From positions 248,001 to 312,000 of the forward strand of contig CAVTYH010000002.1 in NCBI GenBank assembly GCA_963738835.1: a stretch of DNA of 64,000 nucleotides. The letters run 5' to 3'. The stretch is from CAVTYH01 sp963738835 (GTDB lineage Bacteria; Planctomycetota; Planctomycetia; Pirellulales; JADZDJ01). Every line of letters begins with the position of its first letter. The stretch's first letter is position 1. The position numbers and the translations under genes were made by a program. The notes under the pieces are model-generated. The model was not told where the DNA came from and searched no databases. It saw nothing but the letters and a program-made list of their open reading frames with translations. Below are positions 1 through 9,191 of the stretch, in pieces.

Positions 1-303
1 CTCGCCGCCCCATTCGCCGGGTACGGCGAAGTTGTCGGCTCGGTTACCCCAGCCGGTCCCGTGGCCACAACGACCCATTACGGGCCTTACGGCCAACTCC
101 ACAAGGCGCATGAGGCGATTCGCCTGTGGTGCGGGAACAATGGGTACACATTGGCAGGTCCCAACTGGGAGATTTACGGTCACTGGAAAGACGAGTGGAA
201 CACCGATCCAACCAAGATCTGCACCGACGTCTTCTGCCTGCTTGTTGCGGACGGGAGTCCGGCCGCCGACCCCGGCGCTGCACCTGACCGCTGCGGCAGT
301 TAG
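1..303 (+). CDS. GyrI-like effector-binding domain protein (C-terminal part)
   Basis: The reading frame is open from the window edge and ends at 303, so the N-terminus is missing. The roughly 100 visible residues contain a THYGPYGQLHKAHEAI segment, then WEIYGHWKDEW and a TDVFCLL strand. This resembles the C-terminal half of the GyrI-like/AraC-type effector-binding fold (SRPBCC-like small-molecule binding), where a GPY motif, a helix and a terminal beta strand are typical. Such domains occur alone or behind a DNA-binding domain; which applies here cannot be seen. The last 18 residues are low in hydrophobicity and rich in Ala, Pro and Asp. It is transcribed away from the minus-strand genes that follow. 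Confidence 0.6.
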   Translation, partial: LAAPFAGYGEVVGSVTPAGPVATTTHYGPYGQLHKAHEAIRLWCGNNGYTLAGPNWEIYGHWKDEWNTDPTKICTDVFCLLVADGSPAADPGAAPDRCGS

Positions 304-438
304 CGTTTACTGGATTCAACATCTCACCAGCCGACGCAGCAGGTGAACTTGTACGTTAAACAGAGTGAATTAAACGGGACTAATCTGGCTTCGCCCGTAT
401 TTGGAGCGCAAAGCTTTTTGAAGCTGATTGGACGAAAG

Positions 439-455
439 CACTGGCAGAGCCAGTG
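439..455. repeat. Short perfect inverted repeat (CACTGGC-aga-GCCAGTG)
   Basis: A 7-bp perfect stem with a 3-base loop lies in the spacer between the GyrI-like gene and the convergent epimerase gene. No T-run follows on either side, so an intrinsic terminator is not obvious. I see nothing else in 304-527. Confidence 0.5.
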
Positions 456-527
456 GCACCCGGAATAAATTGATGCCGATGGATGCTTAACCAGTGATTG
501 TCACAATACACCTGAGGCGTTGACATC

Positions 528-1562
528 TCACTCTCGAACCGGCCAGCGGCATTCAATTGATCTCAGCCAGCCGTGGTCTCGGTACCACTCGGCCGTTTGG
601 CGAATGCACTCTGCCAGCGGAGTGGCGACGGTAAATCCCAACTGGCGGTGGGCTTTTTCGGCGGAACAGGCCCAATGGCCGGCGGCAACGTCGCGTGCCC
701 GATCAAGACTCATGTAGCGTGACCGCCGGGTCATCTGGCCGAGCGATTCGCCCACGGCTCCGGCGATCCACAAAGCGGCCATCGGCACGCGAATTTTCCA
801 GGCATACGGACGGCCGACCGCGCGGGCGACCAGGCGGCCCAGTTCGACGAAAGTCAGCTGCTCGTCGGCGGCAATGAAGTAATATCCGTGCCCGTCGCTC
901 GATTGGTTGATTAACCGCTGGCCGCGCTGGGCGGCGCCGATGGTCGCCGAGACCAAATCGGCCACGTGGACGACCGACAACACGCGCGGCTTTCGCAGCA
1001 CCGCGTAGCAGCGGAAGCGGCGGATGCTGCGAAACAGCGCCAGGCCGGTGACATCGCCGGGGCCCAGCACCACCGGCGGTCGGAGGATGGTGATTGGCAC
1101 TGCGGCTGCTAGCGCTTCCGCGGCCAGTTCGCCGGCTCGTTTGCTGCGGCCGTATTTCGAAACCGGTTGCAGAGGATCGGTCTCGGTGCGCGCCCGCGGC
1201 TCCACCGTCGGCCCGGCGGCTGCCAACGACGAGACGATCACCACAACCGGCGGCGTTGGGCGGTGGGCACAAGCTGCGACGACGTTCCGCACGCCCTGTT
1301 CATTGACCTGGCAAAAGTGCGAGTAGCTATTTGCTTTTGTCAGCCCCGCCAAGTGATAGACGACATCGACGCCGGCCATGGCAGCCGGCAAGGAATCTGG
1401 CTCGGTGACGTCCCCCGTTGCCCAGCGGCAAGCTTTTGGCAGCGGCGCCACCGAGGATGTCGACCTGACGAGACAGGTGACGTCGTCTCCGCGGGCCGCG
1501 AGGGCTGCGACCAGATTCTTGCCGATGAACCCCGTCGCGCCGGTGACCAAGACACGTGACAT
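528..1562 (-). CDS. NAD-dependent epimerase/dehydratase (extended SDR)
   Basis: A 344-residue protein of the extended short-chain dehydrogenase/reductase family. The Rossmann nucleotide-binding motif GATGFIG is at residues 8-14, a DVVYHLAG strand at 66-73, the catalytic Ser near 111-112 and the YxxxK motif (YGRSK) at 137-141. The length is normal for NAD-dependent sugar epimerases and for hydroxysteroid or dihydroflavonol-type reductases. The substrate cannot be told from sequence. It is the last gene of a minus-strand run that follows the pterin dehydratase and the LPS genes, so a role in nucleotide-sugar or envelope metabolism is possible, but this rests only on position. Confidence 0.85.
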   Translation of the reverse strand: MSRVLVTGATGFIGKNLVAALAARGDDVTCLVRSTSSVAPLPKACRWATGDVTEPDSLPAAMAGVDVVYHLAGLTKANSYSHFCQVNEQGVRNVVAACAHRPTPPVVVIVSSLAAAGPTVEPRARTETDPLQPVSKYGRSKRAGELAAEALAAAVPITILRPPVVLGPGDVTGLALFRSIRRFRCYAVLRKPRVLSVVHVADLVSATIGAAQRGQRLINQSSDGHGYYFIAADEQLTFVELGRLVARAVGRPYAWKIRVPMAALWIAGAVGESLGQMTRRSRYMSLDRARDVAAGHWACSAEKAHRQLGFTVATPLAECIRQTAEWYRDHGWLRSIECRWPVRE

Positions 1563-1658
1563 CGATTACCGCAAAGACGGGGGATTGGCCCAGTGGAAAA
1601 GACATCTGCCCTGATCACTGCGGCTAGAATACCGAATATCTCGCGGTCGGAAATGCCT

Positions 1659-2027
1659 TCAGGCAGTTTTTTTGAGCTTAATCGGCAAGCGGTCGATTTT
1701 GGCGGCCAGAATGAAGTCGTTTTCCGACAGGCCGCCGATGGCGTGGGTCCAGATTTCGATCGAAAGGTTGCGATAACCTTCCAAGTGCAAGTCGGGATGA
1801 TGGTCTTCCGCTTCGGCAAGCTGGGCGACTTCGTTGAAAAACTCGAGGCCGGCCAGAAAATCTTTCACGGTCCAGCTCTTGCGAATCCGCTGACCGTCAG
1901 TGGTCAATTGCCAGCCGGTCAGGTTTTTAAGCTGCTCTTCGGCTTGCTGGCGCGTGTACTTTGGCACGCCCCCTTCGCAGGGTACGCATTTTTTGGCGAC
2001 AAGCTGATCGGCCGTTTGCGATGGCAT
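1659..2027 (-). CDS. phhB: 4a-hydroxytetrahydrobiopterin dehydratase (PCD/DCoH)
   Basis: A 122-residue protein, normal for pterin-4-alpha-carbinolamine dehydratases. It shows the family signature EDHHPDLHLEGYRNLSIE near residues 74-91, with the two adjacent histidines and the later His needed for dehydration of the carbinolamine. The fold is the small alpha/beta DCoH type, preceded by the W-x-L strand (GWQLTTDGQRI). The enzyme regenerates the pterin cofactor after aromatic amino-acid hydroxylation, and some homologues act in molybdopterin metabolism. It lies between the LptC-like gene and the epimerase with short gaps. No hydroxylase gene is seen nearby. Confidence 0.92.
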   Translation of the reverse strand: MPSQTADQLVAKKCVPCEGGVPKYTRQQAEEQLKNLTGWQLTTDGQRIRKSWTVKDFLAGLEFFNEVAQLAEAEDHHPDLHLEGYRNLSIEIWTHAIGGLSENDFILAAKIDRLPIKLKKTA

Positions 2028-2078
2028 GGCTCACCCCCTGGGGAAATGACGAAGCACGAATGACGAATGCCCCGCGAA

Positions 2079-5000
2079 TTAGCGTGCAACTCCTGTTCCG
2101 GCTGCGGGCCGCGCCGCGGGTGGGTTGGGTCGGGGGGCGGCAAATTGGCTGGCGTCCATCGACCGAACACTGGGGATGTAGGTGCGTTGTGCCGATGGCC
2201 AATATTGGATCTCGCCGGCCCGAAGGTGCTGCGACACCGCGCCGGGCCGCTCTTGTCGGAAGAGCTGGGCATCGGAACGTCCGTCGCCCTGCAAGACCAA
2301 CATGTCTTTGGCTTGGGTGTAAGTCAAGTGCGCGGCCTGAGCGGTGAACATATCGCCGGCGGGGCCCCGACCTTCAACGCGAATGTTGCCGGCTGCGTCG
2401 AGTTCCAGTTGGCTGCGGATTCCGTTCGAAGCCGGTCCTGCTTCGTTCACCGTCAGTTGGTCGCACGTCAGCAGCGTACTTTGCGGGCTCGGACCGTTGG
2501 GGTTGTCAGGATCGAGCCGCGCATCCCACGCCGGCACTGGTCCGTAGAGGCTTCTCACCTGGTCATGGAACGTCAACTGCCGGCGGCCGAGCACGTTGCC
2601 GGTAATGCCGTTTTGGAATTGGACATCGAGGTAATTGATTTGCGTCTTCGTGGCAGTGGCCTGATTGGCGGACGTGCTGGCCACGGGAATTGCGGCCACG
2701 GGATTTCCGGACTTGGCCGGAGTGCGATTTGCCGCGCCTGCGGTGGGATTCAGCATGGCCGATGGCGAACCAAGCCGCCAGCTAAAAACTCGGCCGGGGC
2801 CTTGGCTGGTCGTTTCGCCGGTAATTCTATTCACCACCAGATCGGTCAGTTTCATCTGGTCCAGGGCTGCGGGATGCCCATCCATCAACTGCCGGTTTTC
2901 CAACTGCACATCGCCGTGGCACTTCATGAGTTCCATCTGGGCAGGATTCTGCGAACGATCGGGAGCGCGGACTTCCGCAAAATTGACACGATCGTGCAGC
3001 GTTACTTCCAACGCCGCGGTGCGAATGGTTTGCGTCAACTGGCTGCGAGCACCGTCGGGTTCAACGCGATTTTCGACTCGATGGCCAACAACATCGCCCT
3101 CGTACAGAGCGGTGAGGCCATCGAACGACATTCTGTCGCGCCAATCGATGTCCATGGGACCATCGGTTGGAGCACCATCCCCGGGTGCCGCGGAGTTAGC
3201 ATTTCCCGGCGCGTTCCTGTTTTGGGTCTGGGGATTCGCGGACCAGGTCATGCGTCCTGCTCCGTCGATCCACAGCCGGTTGGCACCGCGATCGATGTGT
3301 ACTGCCTGGCCGAACATCATTAGCCCTCGGCCGCCGACCTGTGCCGGACGGCCTTGGACCGTCATTTCGGTGTTCAAGGCGTTGGCGCGCAGCACTTGCA
3401 CCGCATCGCCCAGCACTTCGAGGGGCTTTTGAGTGTCGTCCGCGGTGGGCGACTCCGCAAACCAGACGTCGTCTTTGAGCTCAACGTGTTCCAGCGTCGC
3501 CTGCTGCCCGTTGGTCAACCAAGCCTGCAGCAATCCGCCGCGTTTGATTTCGTAATGCGGCCGCGGATTGCCGTTGGTTTGGGCCGTCGCGGGGACTCGT
3601 TCCAGCGGCTGTCGGCCATCGGCGGCTGGCATTCGATTCCCACGCGTCATCGCGTCGGCGGACGATTGAGTTGCCGCATCCTGGAACCAGGCTTCCATCC
3701 GTTTGACCGTGCCACTTAACTGAGTCGATTCAATATGCACTCCACCGTCGGCAAACATTTTGACCGGACTAATCCACGCCAGTGCATTGTTCGAGCCGCC
3801 GCTGGCGTCGGTTCGTCCGCGGCTGCGCGGCGGCAAGCCAACGCGCTGATTGGGCGGCGTCTCGTAGAGCCAGACATGGATTTCTTCCGCGGCAATTTCG
3901 CCGTTGCCAGCGTAACTTGCATGCGCATTGCCCGTGAGCGAAATGACATGGTTCTGATCTTGCGGCAACATGGTCAGCTTCTTGGACCAGTGCGCTTTGA
4001 ACTTTTGCGACGGATCGTCACGTTGCGCGACACTCAGCCAACCCGGGCCATCTGAATCGAGATCGCCCAACAGCGCGCCGTCGGAAGCCGGTTTATAGCC
4101 GAACGTATTGGCTCGGGCCTGCAACCCTTGGGACGGCGCATCAATGACCACCGGATTGCCCTCGGCCTTCATGCGGCGAGGTTCCAATTGCGGCATGCCC
4201 GCCCGATTGGAATTGGACGCCGATTTCTTCGCAGCTTGGCCCGATTTTGCGGCGTCGGGCGGACTGTTGTCTTCGCGGGGAGCAAAAAATATCGAGAGCA
4301 GTTCGCATTTCATCTGATCGCTGCGGCCGCCGAGCGGATTCACGCTCAATACATCGACCTGATCGCGAAAGGTCGCGATGTAAGCGACAAGATCAAATTG
4401 AAACGGGCCCTGGCAACGGATATCGATCGGCGGTTGCGCCGCTCGCCTGAGATTGCTGGCCACTGCATTGTTTTGCTGGGCATTGGGCCCGCTGAATGTT
4501 GCAGTCCGGCGATCGCCCGGCAGGAAACTTGAAGAGCCCGGCTGCAGATGCATCTGAACATCGGACGTCAGTTCGAACGATTGAAGTCCGCCGATGCTGG
4601 GGCCGCGGCTTTTGCCGCCGTTTTCAGGTCCCGGCAAAAGTTCGAGCCGCATGTTGCGACCATGCCCCTGGCTGGGACCAAACCGGAAATCGACTTCGCT
4701 GGGGGTGAAAATGAGGTTGTCTGTCATTTGCACGTCGTGCGTGCTGATGAAGAGATCGTCGCCCCCTTCGGGCTTGGTTGCTCCGCTTTGAATGGTCACG
4801 GGCCCATCGAGACTGGCGCCTTGCAGCTTGCTGAGTTTGCCGCGGCTCAGATCGATATCTCCGTCGAATTTCAACTTCGCACCCACCGGGTTCTGCAAGA
4901 TGATGACGCGGTGCCTTATATCACCCGGGTCGGCATCGCCGTCGGGAAAATAAATTACAGTGCACGGTGTGACCTGAACGCGGCCATCGGGCAGCGTGGT

Positions 5001-5276
5001 GTATTCTTTGAGCAGCACCTTCGACGTATCGCTTTCCAAAACAATGGGGTTGTCTAACTCCCACGATCCGGGCGGGAAAAACCGCGCATAACCGCCCAAG
5101 CGATTTTGAGTTTGCGCGCTGCGAGCTTGATTAAGCTGTTTGCGAGAAACCCGCGCCACGCGTTTCGAGACATCGATGCGCGGCTCGATGAACGGCACCG
5201 CCAAAAGTCGATACGCCCAGAACACCGCCAACACGGCACAGAAGCTAATCGCGGTGCGTTTGAGCCGAGCCATCAT
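2079..5276 (-). CDS. Giant LptC/OstA-like LPS-transport periplasmic protein
   Basis: A 1065-residue protein with one N-terminal membrane anchor (about residues 8-27, preceded by RLKR), followed by a long export-side region. Several stretches resemble repeated beta-jellyroll strands of the LptA/LptC/OstA superfamily: phrases such as FDGDIDLSRGKL, GNAHASYAGNGEIAAEEI, FTAQAAHLTYTQAKDMLVLQG and LDAAGNIRVEG follow the pattern seen in LptA domains. The gene directly follows kdsC and kdsD, as lptC and lptA do in the E. coli kdsD-kdsC-lptC-lptA order. I infer that it forms part of the periplasmic LPS bridge. LptC is normally about 190 residues and LptA about 185, so this protein is five times larger and may combine several jellyroll units. 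The middle is rich in Gln, Asn and Pro. Confidence 0.7.
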   Translation of the reverse strand: MMARLKRTAISFCAVLAVFWAYRLLAVPFIEPRIDVSKRVARVSRKQLNQARSAQTQNRLGGYARFFPPGSWELDNPIVLESDTSKVLLKEYTTLPDGRVQVTPCTVIYFPDGDADPGDIRHRVIILQNPVGAKLKFDGDIDLSRGKLSKLQGASLDGPVTIQSGATKPEGGDDLFISTHDVQMTDNLIFTPSEVDFRFGPSQGHGRNMRLELLPGPENGGKSRGPSIGGLQSFELTSDVQMHLQPGSSSFLPGDRRTATFSGPNAQQNNAVASNLRRAAQPPIDIRCQGPFQFDLVAYIATFRDQVDVLSVNPLGGRSDQMKCELLSIFFAPREDNSPPDAAKSGQAAKKSASNSNRAGMPQLEPRRMKAEGNPVVIDAPSQGLQARANTFGYKPASDGALLGDLDSDGPGWLSVAQRDDPSQKFKAHWSKKLTMLPQDQNHVISLTGNAHASYAGNGEIAAEEIHVWLYETPPNQRVGLPPRSRGRTDASGGSNNALAWISPVKMFADGGVHIESTQLSGTVKRMEAWFQDAATQSSADAMTRGNRMPAADGRQPLERVPATAQTNGNPRPHYEIKRGGLLQAWLTNGQQATLEHVELKDDVWFAESPTADDTQKPLEVLGDAVQVLRANALNTEMTVQGRPAQVGGRGLMMFGQAVHIDRGANRLWIDGAGRMTWSANPQTQNRNAPGNANSAAPGDGAPTDGPMDIDWRDRMSFDGLTALYEGDVVGHRVENRVEPDGARSQLTQTIRTAALEVTLHDRVNFAEVRAPDRSQNPAQMELMKCHGDVQLENRQLMDGHPAALDQMKLTDLVVNRITGETTSQGPGRVFSWRLGSPSAMLNPTAGAANRTPAKSGNPVAAIPVASTSANQATATKTQINYLDVQFQNGITGNVLGRRQLTFHDQVRSLYGPVPAWDARLDPDNPNGPSPQSTLLTCDQLTVNEAGPASNGIRSQLELDAAGNIRVEGRGPAGDMFTAQAAHLTYTQAKDMLVLQGDGRSDAQLFRQERPGAVSQHLRAGEIQYWPSAQRTYIPSVRSMDASQFAAPRPNPPAARPAAGTGVAR

Positions 5277-5343
5277 GGCGTGTTAGGGGGTGGCAAGTTG
5301 CGACAAAAATCGGCCGTTGAGCACGGTGAATTCGAGGTGCAAA

Positions 5344-5864
5344 TTAACCCCCGTACTTTTGCAGCACACCGTCCCAACGACCTTGTGCCTTGAGCACCAG
5401 CTCGATGACTTCGCGGACCGCGCCCGGCCGCCGTGCGCTTTGGTCACATAATGGGCAGCGCGCTGCAAGTCTTCCGATCCATCGCCGACCGCCGCGGCCA
5501 GCCCGACGTAGCGAAGCACAGGCAGGTCTGGCAAATCGTCGCCAATAAAGCAAACTTGCTCTGGTTTCAGGCAGTGCTCGGCAATAATCTGTTTCACGGC
5601 GGGCAATTTGTCGTCCACACCCTGCCGCACCAGGTCGATGCCCAGCTCGACGGCTCGCAGCTGCACGATGTGTGAAGCCCGGCCCGTCACTAAACCGAAG
5701 CGATGACCCGAGCGCTGCCAAAGTTTTACGCCCAAGCCGTCGCGAATGTGAAAACGTTTGATTTCAATGCCCTGATTGTCGAAGATCACCCCGCCATCGG
5801 TGAGCACGCCATCGACATCCGACAGCAACAGTTCAATCGGCAGGCAGCGGGAGTGAAGGTCCAT
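5344..5864 (-). CDS. kdsC: 3-deoxy-D-manno-octulosonate-8-phosphate phosphatase (KdsC), frameshifted
   Basis: A HAD-superfamily phosphatase of the KdsC type, removing phosphate from KDO-8-P in lipid A/KDO synthesis. The nucleophile motif DVDGVLTDG starts at residue 16, VTGRAS follows near 60 and the metal-binding GDDLPDLPVL lies near 112. After TKAHGGR the frame continues as a non-homologous tail, while the neighbouring frame encodes the usual KdsC end (AVREVIELVLKAQGRWDGV) and stops at 5344. One missing G in the GC-rich run near 5421-5430 restores a protein of about 173 residues, normal for KdsC. It lies between kdsD and the LptC-like gene. Confidence 0.9.
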
Positions 5865-6012
5865 GCAAAGAAAATCTGCGACAGCGGAACGTGTTTAACG
5901 GATCAAATTTACAAAACTAGCCGCAATTTTACATGGGTCGCGGCGAAACGACCCCCTACTCTTCGGCGAAAACGATCGTGCTGTACCGAGAGTGCAACCA
6001 GCGGGCCAATGT

Positions 6013-7196
6013 TCAAGAATTGTCTCTGGAATGCAACAGGGCCGCGTTTTTCGGTCGGGGAATTGCCGTTGAATTAGTGGATGGGGCCGCCAAAACTGCC
6101 GCCAGCCCTTCCGGATACAACGCCATAATGTCGGTGATATCGAGCAAGCCCGCCGGGCGTCCGTCGCCGCTGACCACCGGCAATTCGCTGATTCGCCGCT
6201 CGGCCATGATGGCCACGGCATCGTTCATCATCGAACCTTGCGGTACCGTCGTAGGATGCTTTGTCATGACGTTGCGAATCGGTCCATCCAGCAAGCCATC
6301 GCGGCGACTTTCAAAGAGCCGGGCCAAATCGCTATCGGTGAAAATTCCGCGCAAACGGCCATCGTGATCGACAATCATGATGGCTCCCGTGCGGCGAGCA
6401 GGCAGCCGCGCTTCGATGAGCACTTCGCGCAAAACTCGGCTGCACGGCGCCAGCCGGCAATCTTCCAAGCGCCGCATACATTCATCGACGCGCGCCAGTT
6501 GCCGGCCCAAACTGCCGCCCGGATGAAGCGCGCAAAATCGTCGCGGCTAAAGCCCCGCATACGGCTGGCGACCAGCGCCAGGGCATCGCCAATTGCCAGC
6601 ATGGCAGTGGTGCTGGTGCTGGGCGCTAAGCCAATGGAACACGCTTCTTGCAATGGGCCCATGTCGATAGTAATATTTGCCGCGCGACCGAGCTTGCTGG
6701 CGATGCGGCCCGTGATGGCGACCAGCGGCGTGCCAATTTGCTTGATCGAGGGGAGCAGACGCACCACTTCTTCGGTATCGCCGCTTTGCGACAGCATCAG
6801 CACCACATCGTCGCGGTGAATGCGGCCCAAGTCGCCGTGAATGGCTTCCGCCGGATGCAGAAAATGGCTACGACTTCCGGTGGAGGCTAACGTGGCGGCA
6901 ATTTTTTGGCCGATGAGCCCCGCCTTGCCCATGCCACTGACGATTACGCTGCCGGTGCAGCGGAAAATCAAATCGACTGCGTGGCAAAACGTGGCCTCCA
7001 ATCGCAACGCCACGGCATCCAACGCGCGAGCTTCTAAGGCGATAATTTCCCGCGCATAACGGAGTTGTTCTTCCGGCGATATCGAAACCGGCGGAACGGC
7101 GGAACGTTCAGACGGCGGTGCAAGCGAGGCCGTCACTACAACGGGCAGCGGTGTTGGCACATGCGGCACGAAGCCCGACGACGAAGCTGCACTCAT
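6013..7196 (-). CDS. kdsD: Arabinose-5-phosphate isomerase (KdsD/KpsF: SIS plus two CBS), frameshifted
   Basis: A sugar-isomerase protein converting ribulose-5-phosphate to arabinose-5-phosphate, the first step of KDO synthesis. The SIS domain shows SGMGKAG near residue 87 and SQSGDTEE near 136; two CBS domains follow (IMIVDHDGRLRGIFTDSD and ISELPVVSGDGRPAGLLD). A start at 7196 is preceded by a GGAAGG ribosome site about 8 bases away. The frame breaks near 6526: the expected FHPGGSLGRQL appears only after adding one T to a TT run. The composite is about 394 residues, longer than the usual 320-330 because of a 40-residue Ala/Pro/Ser-rich N-terminus. It begins the kdsD-kdsC-lptC-like order. Confidence 0.9.
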
Positions 7197-7362
7197 TGCA
7201 ACTGCCTTCCGTGGCGTGAATTCTTGCTGGCGAGCGGCCAGAAACGCAACCTTTACATTTGCTGCAAACTGGGCTGCGGATTGTAACGCTATCGCTCGAA
7301 TGCGACAACGCAATTACCGCGCCGGTGACACCCATCAGAGCGGTGCTAGCATGTGGCGGCAA

Positions 7363-8400
7363 TCACCGGGTAACGATGTTTGCGTCGGCCGATTTTGCGT
7401 CGGTCACGGTGAGGGTGCCGAACAGATCGCTGTAGTGGGTATCGGTCAGCCGGACGACAATCAGCTTCTGCTGCATTTGCGGGTCGTCCGCGCTGCCGGC
7501 ATTGGTCGTCTCGGTGAAGAAATAGTGCCCCAGCGTGCCGGCTTTTTCCGGAGTGCAGGTCAGCACCAGCATTTGGCCCGGTGCCAAAGCGGCCTCAAAC
7601 GCCAGGCGATCGAAAACTCGTTTGGGTTTGCCTGCCTGGGGTCGCAAAACGCCGTCGTCGGAAATCCATTGCTGGCGCGGTTCTCCGTATTGCAGTTCCG
7701 GCGTTAGCTGAACCTTAACTCGCCGATCGCCCAGCGCCTGGGTTTTGGCGCTCAAAATGCCTTGCGCTTGCGGATAAGTGCGACCACTGACGCCGCTGTT
7801 GTCATGCATCAGCAGCGGCAAGGCTGGATAGATGCCCGAGGCCACAATTTCACCCCGCCAGCCGGAATAGAGCTGAAGCTGCCGCCTGCTGACGACGGGC
7901 GCTTCTTGCAGACGAGCGGCCATCTCGCTGATCTTCGCGGGCTGCTGTTCGGCCGACTTCAGCAAGCGCTCCAGTGCCGGCGGCAACTGGCCGCCAATGA
8001 CGCCGGCCCGAAAACCATTTTCGGCCATAGCTTGCCGCGCCGGCAAGGGAAACGGTTGCTCGTCAATTTGCTCCCACGCGGTTTTGTTCAACGTTTCATC
8101 ACCCAGGGGGAAGCGAATGGAGATGATCTCCAGTTGCATGCCGTCGTCGGCCGCATCAATGGGCTTGAGTAGTGTTTTTCCACTGGGCGCAGACTGCTGC
8201 CAATCGCGGCAACCGGCAAAAACGGTCGCCGACACCAAAACAATTGCCCAGCGCAAGTAGAAATCAATCGCGCGCAGATTCGGCCTGCAATCAACCGGAG
8301 TGAATGAGCTCGAACAGCAGACAGCCAAGACGAGATTCCACGAACCTGTTGGTCCGTGAAATGGGAGGCGAAGGATAGGGGGCATTGCCAGCGGAGTCAA
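7363..8400 (-). CDS. Predicted lipoprotein of unknown function
   Basis: A frame of up to 345 residues. A hydrophobic segment RWAIVLVSATVFAGC forms a signal peptide ending in a lipobox (VFAGC), which predicts lipid attachment and envelope location. If the signal peptide is functional, about 47 residues precede it in the long frame, so the true start may be a TTG codon immediately before RWAIV. The mature part is rich in Gln and Pro, with a C-terminal beta-rich section (VRLTDTHYSDLFGTLTVTD). I do not recognise a family. It lies downstream of rplQ and upstream of kdsD, on the same strand. Confidence 0.75.
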   Translation of the reverse strand: MTPLAMPPILRLPFHGPTGSWNLVLAVCCSSSFTPVDCRPNLRAIDFYLRWAIVLVSATVFAGCRDWQQSAPSGKTLLKPIDAADDGMQLEIISIRFPLGDETLNKTAWEQIDEQPFPLPARQAMAENGFRAGVIGGQLPPALERLLKSAEQQPAKISEMAARLQEAPVVSRRQLQLYSGWRGEIVASGIYPALPLLMHDNSGVSGRTYPQAQGILSAKTQALGDRRVKVQLTPELQYGEPRQQWISDDGVLRPQAGKPKRVFDRLAFEAALAPGQMLVLTCTPEKAGTLGHYFFTETTNAGSADDPQMQQKLIVVRLTDTHYSDLFGTLTVTDAKSADANIVTR

Positions 8401-8438
8401 TGCGAATGGCAGATGGCCTCCACGGCCAAATATTCGCC

Positions 8439-8487
8439 CGACTTTTTCGACTTTGGCTCGCTAACTCCCCAGCAAGTGAAAAAGTCG
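8439..8487. repeat. 10-bp inverted repeat (CGACTTTTTC / GAAAAAGTCG)
   Basis: Two perfect 10-base arms at 8439-8448 and 8478-8487 enclose 29 bases. They lie between rplQ and the lipoprotein gene. The arms are AT-rich and could form a weak hairpin in either orientation. Confidence 0.5.
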
Positions 8488-8501
8488 AACAGGAAAAGTT
8501 G

Positions 8502-8521
8502 GCGGTTTAGGAAAAAACCGC
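8502..8521 (-). terminator. Candidate weak terminator after rplQ
   Basis: GCGGTTT and AAACCGC form a 7-bp stem with a 6-base loop about 45 bases after the rplQ stop, at the end of the alpha operon. On the minus strand the loop is T-rich, but no long T-run follows, so this call is tentative. Confidence 0.35.
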
Positions 8522-8564
8522 AATGTCGGGATACAACTCGACCAGTCGATGGCCATGCCAAGCT

Positions 8565-9147
8565 TTAAGATGGCTGATTTTCGAATTTCGGAGCCGGGGC
8601 TGGCTTTGCCGTCCGATCGCGAACGCCAACGAATTCCAGCATGGCTCGGGTGCCAGCATCGCCCAACCGCGGTTTGGCCAGCCGCATGATGCGCGTGTAA
8701 CCGCCGGCGCGATCGACAAATCGTGGGGCAACGACCTCGAAGCAGATCTTGGCCGCTTGTTTATCGCCTAACAGCCGCACCAGACGCCGGCGCGTGTTAA
8801 CCACGGGCGCCATGGCCGCAGCCCACTCTTGCCATTGCTTGCCTTGCCGCCATTTGCGCCACTGATCGCTGTTTCGCTCGGCCGAGGTGCCCAATTTGTT
8901 GGCGCTTTCCAGCGCAGGCTGAGCGACACAGGCGATTGAAATACAGCGCTCGACAAGCGGCCGCACTTCTTTGGCCTTCTGGACCGTCGTGACAATTCGC
9001 CCCTTCACTTTGGGCGACTTGCTTTTCGTCCAGGAAATCGTCTTTGTCGCGTTCCGTCAAAAACAGCGCGCTGGCTAGGTTTCGCAACAGGGCTTTGCGA
9101 TGGGATGGCGAACGACCTAAAACGCGGCTTCGTCTACGATGTCGCAT
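8565..9147 (-). CDS. rplQ: Large-subunit ribosomal protein L17, frameshifted
   Basis: The N-terminal frame reads MRHRRRSRVLGRSPSHRKAL then LASALFLTERD, the hallmark start of bL17. The frame changes near 9023-9026, in an AAAA run, after which KVKGRIVTTVQKAKEVRPLV and the C-terminal GGYTRIMRL are read. Removing one A (or adding two) restores a protein of about 193 residues. This is longer than the typical 120-130; the extra residues lie in the middle (EWAAAMAPVVNTRRRLVRL region) and at the C-terminus, as in other planctomycetes. It is the last gene of the alpha operon, 44 bases after rpoA, the usual bacterial order. Confidence 0.9.
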
Positions 9148-9191
9148 GACTGTCTATCTTCGCTTTTGGATGTGTTCGATCAACTTGCGAG

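Noticed and set aside
2067..3323. Open frame antisense to the LptC-like gene (418 codons)
   Set aside because: No motifs and a shadow composition; the minus strand fits the kds/lpt context.
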